Translations under genes and position numbers: made by a program | Shown here: positions 1 through 5,412 of the stretch, piece after piece | Numbering within the stretch: position 1 is the first letter of the stretch | Layout of the letters: every line of letters begins with the position of its first letter | Assembly: GCA_031295725.1 (NCBI GenBank) | Contig: JAUMNV010000183.1 | Coordinates: 1 to 5,785 of the forward strand | Reading direction: 5' to 3' | Length of the DNA: 5,785 nt | DNA from: Collinsella sp. | GTDB taxonomy: Bacteria > Actinomycetota > Coriobacteriia > Coriobacteriales > Coriobacteriaceae | The notes under the pieces: generated by a model | The model's input: the letters and a program-made list of their open reading frames with translations, nothing else | Database searches by the model: none | Told to the model about the DNA's origin: nothing

Positions 1-5
1 CCTCC

Positions 6-20
6 CGGGTCGGATACCCG
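6..20. repeat. Small perfect inverted repeat at the left edge
   Basis: CGGGT at 6-10 pairs with ACCCG at 16-20 around a 5-nt CGGAT loop. No T-run follows on the plus strand, so it is not a convincing terminator. If the repeats just to the right are an IS21-type end, this hairpin lies inside that element, probably just past its last gene. The function is unknown, and a stem this short can occur by chance in GC-rich DNA. Confidence 0.3.
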
Positions 21-36
21 ATCGGAGCATAGTTCC

Positions 37-104
37 GTTAGCGCAGTTGGTGAAAGTACGTTAGCGGGGTCGGCGAAAGCGCATTAGCGCATTCGGCGAG
101 ATGC
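37..104. repeat. Three degenerate tandem repeats of about 23 bp
   Basis: The units are 37-59, 60-82 and 83-104 (23, 23 and 22 bp). All begin G/A-TTAGCG, and each has a GGTGAAAG/GGCGAAAG/GGCGAGA-like block about 13 nt further in. Units 1 and 2 match at 17 of 23 positions by eye. A related GTTTGCGAAAGTGGTC follows at 105, and the ATTAGCG motif returns at 129. The head-to-tail arrangement next to a terminal palindrome resembles the multiple transposase-binding repeats found at IS21-family ends. They do not look like CRISPR repeats, because the units are contiguous with no spacers. Confidence 0.6.
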
Positions 105-141
105 GTTTGCGAAAGTGGTCAATTTTAGATTAGCGCTAACA
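37..141. mobile_element. Probable IS21-family element end (right end of this element in window orientation)
   Basis: Read on the minus strand, the sequence starts TGTTAGCGCTAAT at 141, then AAAATTGACCAC, then the ~23-bp repeats. A 5'-TG terminus, a TTAGCGCTAA palindrome (130-139), an AAATTGACCAC-type block and several internal repeats match my recollection of IS21-family ends, where the repeats bind the IstA transposase. The istA and istB genes are not in the window and would lie to the left. Directly after 141 the sequence reads as interior IS110 transposase coding sequence, so the boundary fits insertion of this element into the IS110 gene. Family assignment is from memory of end structure, without a search. 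A degenerate solo end or a relict of another IS type is the alternative. Confidence 0.45.
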
Positions 142-1045
142 CCAGGACGGGTGGGTCGACGGGGTGCGCTGCATGCTCGCGGCGCGCTCCGGGGCGGTGA
201 AGGCGCGGACCTCGGCGATCAACACCGCGAGGTCGCTGCTCACCACCGCGCCGGAGGGGCTCAGGTCGAGGTTCCGCGGCATGGGAAGGCCGAGGCTGAT
301 GGAGGAGCTGCCCTCCGTGCGCGCCGAGGGCGCGCTGGGCGCCGCGCTCGGCGCGCTGGCGGACCTGTGGGCGGCGGCGCGCGACGCGGCGCTCGACATG
401 GAGCGCGCGATCGAGGCGTCCCTGGAGGAGAACTGCCCCGCGCTGCTGGCGATGTACGGGTGCGGGCCCGTGAGCGCGGCCAAGCTCGCGGTCGCGGCCG
501 GGGACAACCCGGGCAGGCTGCGCTCCGAGGCGTCGTTCGCGGCGATATGCGGCGCCTGCCCCATCCCCGCCTCGAGCGGCAAGACCGTGAGGCACAGGCT
601 CAACAGGGGCGGCGACCGGCAGGCGAACAGCGCGCTGCACGAGATCGCGAGGCAGAGGGTCATGCGCGACCCCGAGACCGCCGAGTACGCCGAGAGGGCG
701 AGGGCGCGGGGGAAGAGCGACAGGGAGGTCATGAGGTGCCTCAAGCGCTACGTGGCCAGGGAGGCGTACCGGGCGCTGATGCGCCCGCACGAGATCAGGA
801 GGCCCGAGGACGCCTCGGAACTCGTGGCGGCCAGGCGCGCGGCGAAGGTCAGCCAGGTGAGGGCGGCGTCCATACTGGGCACCAGCGAGAAGTACATCTC
901 GATGCTGGAGAGGGGCCAAAGGGAGCTCAAGCCCATAAGGAGGGCCTACGAGGCATGGGTCGAGGCCGGACTTCCGCTCGATTGGGACAGGCAGGCCTTC
1001 GAGGCCGAGCGCAAAATGGATTCTAAAAAACACCTTGCCAAATAG
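142..1045 (+). pseudogene. 5'-truncated IS110-family transposase with a C-terminal XRE-like HTH domain
   Basis: This is the C-terminal half of an IS110-family (DEDD plus serine) transposase. The frame is open from 140. The first possible start is GTG 164 (293 aa), but residues resembling IS110 already precede it, so the gene is cut rather than naturally short. Numbering from GTG 164, it shows a linker helix (~6-30), a helix-hairpin-helix stretch GCGPVSAAKLAVAAGD (98-114), and the Tnp_20-like core with PASSGKTVRHRLNRGG (135-150). That core holds the conserved serine region. Residues ~219-268 (ARRAAKVSQ, SEKYISMLERGQRE) fit an XRE/Cro-type helix-turn-helix, which is not standard for IS110. The RuvC-like DEDD domain and the upstream non-coding region that would carry the bridge RNA are absent, so it cannot move by itself. 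The last ~11 codons turn AT-rich, suggesting that the 3' end is also a junction. Intact IS110 transposases are usually about 350-450 aa. A small expressed DNA-binding protein from GTG 164 remains possible but is unlikely. Confidence 0.8.
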
Positions 1046-1069
1046 GAGCGTCAGCAGTCGGGAACCATT

Positions 1070-2590
1070 CTATTCCGCTTCTACGATTTCGTCTGCATTG
1101 CCTTCGGTTTCGTTGTTCGGCTCATTTATCTCAGTGTTCTTGGCCACCGTCTCTGTGTCACCGTCTTCTGCAGGGAGGTAATACATTAAGCCAAATAGCT
1201 CATTTATCGCTCTGCGAGTATTTGCAGCTGAGACACCGATGCGCTTCAGCTGCATTGCATAGACAAGATAGCGTAGAAGCAGCAAATCAAGAATGGCAGC
1301 ACCTTTGAAATCCTTGTCAATGTTTCCATGGGCAAAGTCATTTCTTTGCTCAGCCAGCCTGCTTCCAATGACTTCGTAGGAAAATTCCTCATCATTCCTT
1401 TTGTATAGACCTTCCCCAAATACCCCAATCATTTCATGAAAATCTCGACCAGCCTGTACTATCTTCGATTCCAGATTGCTAAAGCCGATGCTCTTCTTTG
1501 CATATTTCAATATCTTTTTAGCTTTTCCGGAGCTTTGGTTAATGCATTCATCCATCTGAGCTGATGCTCGTTGCTCAGCAGCCACTCGAGCTTCTGATTT
1601 GACAACTCCGCTTGGATACGCTTGGTCAAATTCCCATTCAAATGCTGCGGAAGTCAGCACGAAGTCCGATGCATCGAGCGTATGTCCCTTTTCGTATGTT
1701 TCAGGAATATGCCTTAGGTAGATTTCTCCGTCTGCAATCGCTCCAAACATTTTAATCTCATACGGGTCCAGCAAAGACAGCTGAATATATCGACCTTTTT
1801 CAAGAGGCTTGGTATCAAATGGCTCTGAGGATCTCGCTAGCTTGAATTCAGCTGTGCTGGGGTAATGCGAGTCGTCGTACATAGCCTGCAGGCTGCAATC
1901 CTCAATTAGTGTGTTTTTGCTGAATGTCAGATATTTGAGGAAGTCTTCTGCTGCATGCCACAGGCGATAGAAAAACCAGTAATCGTCCGTTTCATCAAAC
2001 TCGAAAATCATGCTGGAATTAAGGGTGATGGGTGGAGTACTAATTTTCATACTGCATGTCCACCCAACTGAGAAATACGCCGCGATATCTCTGCCCTCAA
2101 AGCGAAATGCTCTCTTCACGGTCGAAGTTCTGTCGAATCCATTTGTCCTGATAGAGATGATTCCCTTTTCTGTAAGGTCGTCAGAATCAAATACCTGCGA
2201 GAATGCCCTATTAACCGGATGAATGTAATTCAAGGCCCTGCCGGATAGAGTCATCCTGCAAAAACCATTGGTATTCGGGCTACATTCCAGATACCCAGCA
2301 ACGTTGATATATAGAGTCGAATTTCGACTTCCGACAGTCGATTCCTCCCTGGTCAAAAAGATCAATCGCTTGCTTGTCTCGTTGCAGAAGCCGTCAAGAT
2401 AAGGCACATCAACAGTCAAAGGGTCGCCGGATGTATACACACCGGGGCAAATTTCTTTTTTTAGCCAACCCCACATAATGTCATTCTTGCGTTCTTTGGG
2501 CGGGATGAGAACAAGCTCAGAGCCATCGAACACAAAGACAAAATCAACATCTTTGAATTTTAGAGTTCCCGAATACGTGTTGTCTGTCAT
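1070..2590 (-). CDS. HEPN-domain ApeA-like abortive-infection protein
   Basis: A 506-aa protein with no signal peptide or membrane segment, so cytoplasmic. The C-terminal third carries EQRNDFAHGN (residues 414-423). R416, N417 and H421 form the R-N-x3-H motif of HEPN ribonucleases, set between helical segments (~345-395 and ~430-465). The N-terminal ~300 residues are mostly beta-rich (YSGTLKFKD, STLYINVAGYLEC), with a helix HAAEDFLKYLTFS near 212-224, the layout seen in the N-terminal domain of ApeA-type proteins. ApeA was described as an anti-phage abortive-infection HEPN protein; activity on RNA is inferred here from the motif. The last ~35 residues are an acidic, probably disordered tail (EDGDTET, NNETEGNADE). 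ATG 2590 is supported by GAGGGG eight bases upstream. The gene is about 45% G+C against ~70% in the flanks, indicating transfer. It lies downstream of the ATPase/TOPRIM pair on the same strand, and its 3' end converges on the IS110 remnant with 24 bp between. Another HEPN-containing defence family is the main alternative. Confidence 0.75.
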   Translation of the reverse strand: MTDNTYSGTLKFKDVDFVFVFDGSELVLIPPKERKNDIMWGWLKKEICPGVYTSGDPLTVDVPYLDGFCNETSKRLIFLTREESTVGSRNSTLYINVAGYLECSPNTNGFCRMTLSGRALNYIHPVNRAFSQVFDSDDLTEKGIISIRTNGFDRTSTVKRAFRFEGRDIAAYFSVGWTCSMKISTPPITLNSSMIFEFDETDDYWFFYRLWHAAEDFLKYLTFSKNTLIEDCSLQAMYDDSHYPSTAEFKLARSSEPFDTKPLEKGRYIQLSLLDPYEIKMFGAIADGEIYLRHIPETYEKGHTLDASDFVLTSAAFEWEFDQAYPSGVVKSEARVAAEQRASAQMDECINQSSGKAKKILKYAKKSIGFSNLESKIVQAGRDFHEMIGVFGEGLYKRNDEEFSYEVIGSRLAEQRNDFAHGNIDKDFKGAAILDLLLLRYLVYAMQLKRIGVSAANTRRAINELFGLMYYLPAEDGDTETVAKNTEINEPNNETEGNADEIVEAE

Positions 2591-2598
2591 CTTATTTA

Positions 2599-2604
2599 CC
2601 CCTC
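2599..2604 (-). promoter_or_regulatory. Shine-Dalgarno site for the HEPN gene
   Basis: On the minus strand GAGGGG is followed by eight bases (TAAATAAG) and then ATG at 2590. This fixes the start of the HEPN/ApeA-like gene. No other in-frame start with comparable spacing is seen nearby. The site overlaps the end of a short minus-strand open frame (stop at 2596-2598), but I do not consider that frame a gene. Confidence 0.7.
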
Positions 2605-2607
2605 ATA

Positions 2608-2970
2608 ATGACCTTTCCAGTCCTTGTTCGCAACCTTGTCGCCGATCCTCTCGAGATCGACGCAGGCGAAATGCCAGTCTCCTAACAGCTTGTCCAAGCT
2701 GGGCTTAACGGGTTCCACATCACCTGCGTGAACCCGAAGTCGGAGTGGGGGAAGCTGATAGTGAGGTACTTTCCCGAGCTCGCGCCGCTGCAGGCGATTC
2801 GGAACAACTATCCGAAGACCCCGCTCACGCTCGACCGCGTTGACGTGGGAGGTCGCGGCGGCATCAGGCAAGAGAACATCATCGACTGGATGCTGTCCGG
2901 GGCATGGCCAACAACGTCTCTTATGCCGAGTTCACAATTTAGACAGGAGAACCTGTACCCGCGAGATTAA
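2608..2970 (+). pseudogene. Decayed high-GC gene fragment of unknown function, with an in-frame TAA
   Basis: One plus-strand frame is open from about 2596 to the TAA at 2968-2970, apart from a TAA at 2683-2685. The second part reads QLVQAGLNGFHITCVNPKSE at its start. It continues with WGKLIVRYFPELAPLQAIRN and IRQENIIDWMLSGAWP and looks like genuine protein. Its third codon positions are about 80% G/C from ~2690 to ~2910, unlike the defence genes on either side, so it resembles host-type sequence. The first part (from ATG 2608, LVRNLVADPLEIDAGEMPVS) is less clearly coding. GTG 2728 could start an 80-aa product, but it lies inside the coding-like stretch and has no convincing ribosome site. I do not recognise the family. 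The fragment is antisense to, and between, two minus-strand defence genes, so it probably records what stood here before an insertion or rearrangement. Confidence 0.4.
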
Positions 2971-2977
2971 TTGCGTC

Positions 2978-3775
2978 TCATCCATTTCCTCGGGGGCAAT
3001 CATCGAACTTAAGGTGGCGCATCGGAGCCATGGAATTAAAGAACTTATCACCGAAATAGTCGAGCAGAAACTCTGGAAAAGCCGATAGCACAAACACCGA
3101 ACCGTCCTCGATCCGCATCCTTTTCTCCTCGCGGAAGATCGCATCGACCGTAACCAGCTCTCGATACGTCTCAAATGAAACCTCATCGAGACCGAGCAGG
3201 CACTTGCATCTCAATACGAAGGCAGCGATTGCATCTTTCCATTGGGGAAGCTCCATGTGCTTCCCCACGTTAACGTTTCCCTCTCCCGACTTATTTTTAT
3301 ATTGAGCGATTTCCGAGTTGTCAACAAAACAGCCTGAATGCGCCTGGCACTGCCCTGCGCGATAATCGTACAGTGCCTCGACCATCGGGTAGCTTATATA
3401 GAGCTTTCCGCTCTCGTGCTCGTTATCGAATGCGAGGAGCATCGCCTCCACAAGGGCATCGGACTCGCATCCAGGCGCATTGTTCTGATGAGAGTCGTAG
3501 TCAAAGAAGAGAAAGACCTCATCAACAGAATCCCTCTCCACGCCCTCTAGACATTTTGCAGCAGAAGGCACCGTTTCTCTCAGTACCTCCACAACATCCA
3601 GATCGAAGTCCTCCTCTGCAAGCCGCTCGTAAAGCATGTAGATGTTCTGCGCCGCTGGCAGACAGATCACCCTCAGGTCATCTCTCCCTTTCAGAAAAAG
3701 ATCCTTCATCTTCTCCGCAAAGCGCAGGTCACGCGACTCTCCTTCAACGATGAAGAGCGTGACCGGGCTAGCCAT
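2978..3775 (-). CDS. TOPRIM-like partner protein of the upstream ATPase (RloB/AbiLii-like effector candidate)
   Basis: A 265-aa soluble protein numbered from ATG 3775. It opens with a hydrophobic strand and acidic residue, VTLFIVEGESRDLRF (E11), then FLFFDYDSH near 89-95 (D92 and D94 as a DxD pair), then YISYPMVEALYDY (E133). Strand-E, DxD and a later SYPMVEA block are the pattern of TOPRIM-fold nucleases such as those paired with ABC-type ATPases (RloB, AbiLii and DUF4435-like proteins). Metal-dependent nucleic-acid cleavage is inferred from the family, not shown. The start overlaps the ATPase stop by eight bases (ATGGCTAG), so translation is very likely coupled. GTG 3784, three codons further up, is an alternative start with AAGG close to it, and no strong separate ribosome site is visible. 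The C-terminal ~60 residues are acidic and aromatic (FPEFLLDYFGDKFF) and not recognised. Together with the ATPase it should form one defence unit. The exact named system is uncertain. Confidence 0.7.
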   Translation of the reverse strand: MASPVTLFIVEGESRDLRFAEKMKDLFLKGRDDLRVICLPAAQNIYMLYERLAEEDFDLDVVEVLRETVPSAAKCLEGVERDSVDEVFLFFDYDSHQNNAPGCESDALVEAMLLAFDNEHESGKLYISYPMVEALYDYRAGQCQAHSGCFVDNSEIAQYKNKSGEGNVNVGKHMELPQWKDAIAAFVLRCKCLLGLDEVSFETYRELVTVDAIFREEKRMRIEDGSVFVLSAFPEFLLDYFGDKFFNSMAPMRHLKFDDCPRGNG

Positions 3776-4883
3776 CGAAAGCACCGGCCTTAAACATCTT
3801 CTGGAGGTTATGCGCCAATCTGAGCTCCTTGGGTGTTAGCTTTTCCAGCGAGCGAATCTCCCCCTCCTTGAGAATGAAATAGACATCGGGACGCATGAGG
3901 TCGTTCGTCAAAAGGTCCGTGTTGTGCGTCGTAATGAAAACCTGGACACCCTCAAGGTCCCGTAGCATCTCCACGATCGACCGGGACAATTCAAAGTGAT
4001 AAAAGGCATCGAATTCATCGATAAAGACCAAGGAAGCCTTGCTCATCTTGATATACCAGTAGTAGTACAGAGCAAGTGACATGGTGCCTGTCGAGGCGAC
4101 CGACGCAAACGGAACGGTACCGCCCTCGAACCTGCAATAAAGCTCGGGAACTCCATTCACGTCCACGGATACGAGGTTCAGGGAGATTCCCTGCTGGCGC
4201 AAGAATTCTTGGAAGTCCTCCATCTTTCCTTCGCGAATAATGCCCTGGATAAAGATATCCGAGCCAACCGAAAGCCCCTGATATCCACGCTCATCGAGCG
4301 AGTAGAACATGAGCATGTTGTCGACAAAGGAGGTGAAGGCTCTAAACGCCCTGGCAGACGGCTCATCTCGCAGTATTGCATTGCTCTTGACATATTTGAC
4401 ACGCGACAGCCTGTCGGACTCAGTGGGGAGATCGGTAGAAAGCGAGAGGGACTCGGCGCCCGGCAGGTCAACATGGCCCGTTTGAGCGTCGAACCTGTAG
4501 CTCAAGACCTCCACGCCAGCAATGTACAGACTCTCGTATACAAGCGTCTGTGGGTCGGTTTTCCCGTAGCGGTATACGACCTCGATATTGTCGAAGACAA
4601 AATCGTATTGAAACTCTGTAATTGAACTCTTTGAATTAAGGCACCGGTATGGCGAGTATTTTTTGAGCAGCTTTTCCTTGTCGGTCAGATGCAGAACAAT
4701 GTCGAATATCGCGAGGGCGAAATTGGACTTTCCACTGCCATTCGCACCATATATGATGCCCTTTGCCTTAATGCCATCCTGAATTACCTGTTGATTGAAT
4801 GAATAGTTGGCGGGATCGGATAGATCAAATGTAATTCGCTTATTGAAGCACTTGAAATTTGAAACCGAAAACTTCTTGAGCAT
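3768..4883 (-). CDS. ABC-type AAA ATPase, RloA/AbiLi-like (COG1106 type)
   Basis: A 371-aa cytoplasmic ATPase of the SMC/RecF-like ABC class. It begins MLKKFSVSNFKCFNKRITFD, the usual N-terminal strand pattern. Walker A is GANGSGKS at 46-53 (K52 binds phosphate). A signature-like STGTMSLALYYY lies at 264-275, Walker B is LVFIDE at 285-290 (D289, E290), and the switch histidine is in ITTHN at 317-321 (H320). The tail KELRLAHNLQKMFKAGAF is typical of ATPases paired with a small TOPRIM or RloB-type gene. The region between the Walker motifs (~70-260) is the variable insert and has no long coiled coil, unlike SMC or RecN. ATG 4883 has AGAGGAG seven bases upstream, and a promoter lies about 40 bp further up. 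The gene is first in the cluster and overlaps the TOPRIM gene. By analogy with AbiL, PARIS and related pairs, the ATPase probably senses infection and controls its partner; this role is inferred. Confidence 0.85.
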   Translation of the reverse strand: MLKKFSVSNFKCFNKRITFDLSDPANYSFNQQVIQDGIKAKGIIYGANGSGKSNFALAIFDIVLHLTDKEKLLKKYSPYRCLNSKSSITEFQYDFVFDNIEVVYRYGKTDPQTLVYESLYIAGVEVLSYRFDAQTGHVDLPGAESLSLSTDLPTESDRLSRVKYVKSNAILRDEPSARAFRAFTSFVDNMLMFYSLDERGYQGLSVGSDIFIQGIIREGKMEDFQEFLRQQGISLNLVSVDVNGVPELYCRFEGGTVPFASVASTGTMSLALYYYWYIKMSKASLVFIDEFDAFYHFELSRSIVEMLRDLEGVQVFITTHNTDLLTNDLMRPDVYFILKEGEIRSLEKLTPKELRLAHNLQKMFKAGAFDG

Positions 4884-4890
4884 GGCACGG

Positions 4891-4897
4891 CTCCTCT
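4891..4897 (-). promoter_or_regulatory. Strong Shine-Dalgarno site for the ATPase gene
   Basis: AGAGGAG on the minus strand lies seven bases before ATG 4883. It is the best ribosome site in the window and settles the start of the ATPase. The downstream TOPRIM gene, lacking a good site of its own, probably depends on ribosomes loaded here. Confidence 0.8.
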
Positions 4898-4921
4898 GCT
4901 TTCTGAGTCTATTTGAAACAC

Positions 4922-4950
4922 AGGATAAAGTAGCTTAGCAAATTGGTCAA
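4922..4950 (-). promoter_or_regulatory. Sigma-70-type promoter of the ATPase-TOPRIM operon
   Basis: On the minus strand TTGACC (4950-4945) and TATCCT (4927-4922) are separated by exactly 17 bp. They match the TTGACA and TATAAT consensus at 5/6 and 4/6 positions. Transcription would start near 4915, leaving a leader of about 30 nt that includes the AGAGGAG ribosome site. The surrounding DNA is AT-rich. This is the only well-placed promoter I find upstream of the three minus-strand genes. Confidence 0.65.
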
Positions 4951-4955
4951 TTTGC
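4938..4955. promoter_or_regulatory. Perfect 18-bp operator-like palindrome over the -35 box
   Basis: GCAAATTGGTCAATTTGC has perfect 7-bp arms (GCAAATT and AATTTGC) around GGTC. It covers the whole -35 hexamer of the ATPase promoter (4945-4950), the place where a dimeric repressor would block RNA polymerase. No regulator gene is present in the window, so the binding protein is unknown. It could be encoded elsewhere on the element or in the host. Confidence 0.55.
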
Positions 4956-4972
4956 CCGTATTTTTAATACGG
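4956..4972. repeat. Second perfect inverted repeat directly upstream of the operator
   Basis: CCGTATT (4956-4962) and AATACGG (4966-4972) are perfect 7-bp arms around TTT. It abuts the 18-bp palindrome without a gap, and CGGATATTCCG (4970-4980) overlaps its right end as a further 4-bp dyad. It may be a second protein-binding site upstream of the -35 box. As RNA it would make a short hairpin, but no T-run follows on either strand. Confidence 0.45.
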
Positions 4973-4980
4973 ATATTCCG

Positions 4981-5403
4981 AAGAAAAACTACGGAAGTAC
5001 GCGATATACGCCGGGCCTGTCCAACCGATCATAGTCTTCGCAGGGCAAGACTTCTTCGCGCGCGAGGGAGAATGTGATCTCGATCGTTAGGCGCACGCTG
5101 ATAAAACTAGGCGGTACCGTCTTAGCGACCCCGCCTTACAAATCCGAAGGTTTTTCATCTAAATCTATTATGAACCATCTTTTATGGACTATCGGAACCA
5201 TTTATCAAACAACATCATCAGAAACGTGAAGGGCGAATTCGGAAGCTGATTCTCCCTTTCACCGGCTGGCAAAACGATTTACACCTAATTGTGGACATTG
5301 CCCACGCGATTTCTCTTTGCTCCCGCATCGATCTCGCTAAACTAATAGGTGCTGCTACCAGGGCATTTTTCGGGTGCATATTCTATTGGCTCCTGCGAAG
5401 ATC
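4981..5403. other. Intergenic region without a supported gene
   Basis: This stretch separates the divergently transcribed ATPase gene and the surface-protein gene. It has mixed, lower GC than the right flank and no open frame with convincing codon use. The plus-strand frame from GTG 5291 only shadows the signal-peptide gene that starts at 5413. Several short dyads occur: GTCTT 5034-5038 with AAGAC 5047-5051, and AGGCGG 5109-5114 with CCGCCT 5131-5136. I see no tRNA, no CRISPR units and no clear attachment site. The promoter of the right-hand gene must lie at its right end, but I cannot place it with confidence. Confidence 0.6.
5109..5155 (+). other. Overlapping alternative hairpins, the second followed by five T
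   Basis: AGGCGG (5109-5114) can pair with CCGCCT (5131-5136). CCTT (5134-5137), which shares three bases with that arm, can instead pair with AAGG (5147-5150) just before TTTTT (5151-5155). The arrangement resembles an attenuator, but the terminator stem is only 4 bp with a 9-nt loop. I regard it as a weak possibility, not an established regulator. Confidence 0.15.
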
Positions 5404-5407
5404 GGAG
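5404..5407 (+). promoter_or_regulatory. Shine-Dalgarno site for the secreted-protein gene
   Basis: GGAG lies five bases before ATG 5413. It supports this start over other in-frame possibilities, because the signal peptide begins immediately after it. Confidence 0.55.
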
Positions 5408-5412
5408 CGACT

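Noticed and set aside
37..104. Tandem repeats as a small CRISPR array
   Set aside because: The units are contiguous and degenerate, there are no spacers, and there are no cas genes.
115..1033. Long open frames of about 300 aa on both strands overlapping the IS110 remnant
   Set aside because: They are arginine-, alanine- and glycine-rich or proline-rich shadow frames caused by high GC. Only the frame ending at 1045 shows family motifs.
2598..2632. Possible minus-strand promoter TTGCGA-17-CATTAT upstream of the HEPN gene
   Set aside because: Only 4/6 matches in each box. The predicted start near 2598 would leave the GAGGGG ribosome site out of the transcript.
2596..2871. Minus-strand open frame of 91 aa ending just before the HEPN gene
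   Set aside because: Its C-terminal part (DLERIGDKVANKDWKGHYEG) has reasonable codon use and ends at the HEPN ribosome site. Its first half, however, is antisense to the better plus-strand coding signal and looks like shadow sequence (RLQRRELGK, LPPLRLRVHAG). It could be the tail of a separate decayed gene, but the support is too weak.
2943..2956. ACAGG/CCTGT hairpin after the TOPRIM gene as a terminator
   Set aside because: The stem is only 5 bp with a 4-nt loop, and no T-run follows on the minus strand.
3373..3753. Plus-strand open frame of 126 aa opposite the TOPRIM gene
   Set aside because: It is a serine-, arginine- and proline-rich antisense shadow of a gene with clear motifs on the other strand.
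111..4953. Ten-base match AAATTGACCA between the IS21-like end (minus strand, 118-127 area) and the operator palindrome at 4941-4950 area
   Set aside because: The match is short and AT-rich, and one copy is explained by palindrome symmetry. It is not enough to claim that the promoter comes from an IS end.
4981..5403. A retron or reverse-transcriptase-linked ncRNA near the ATPase operon
   Set aside because: No reverse transcriptase is present in any frame, and the short dyads do not form a retron-like msr/msd structure.
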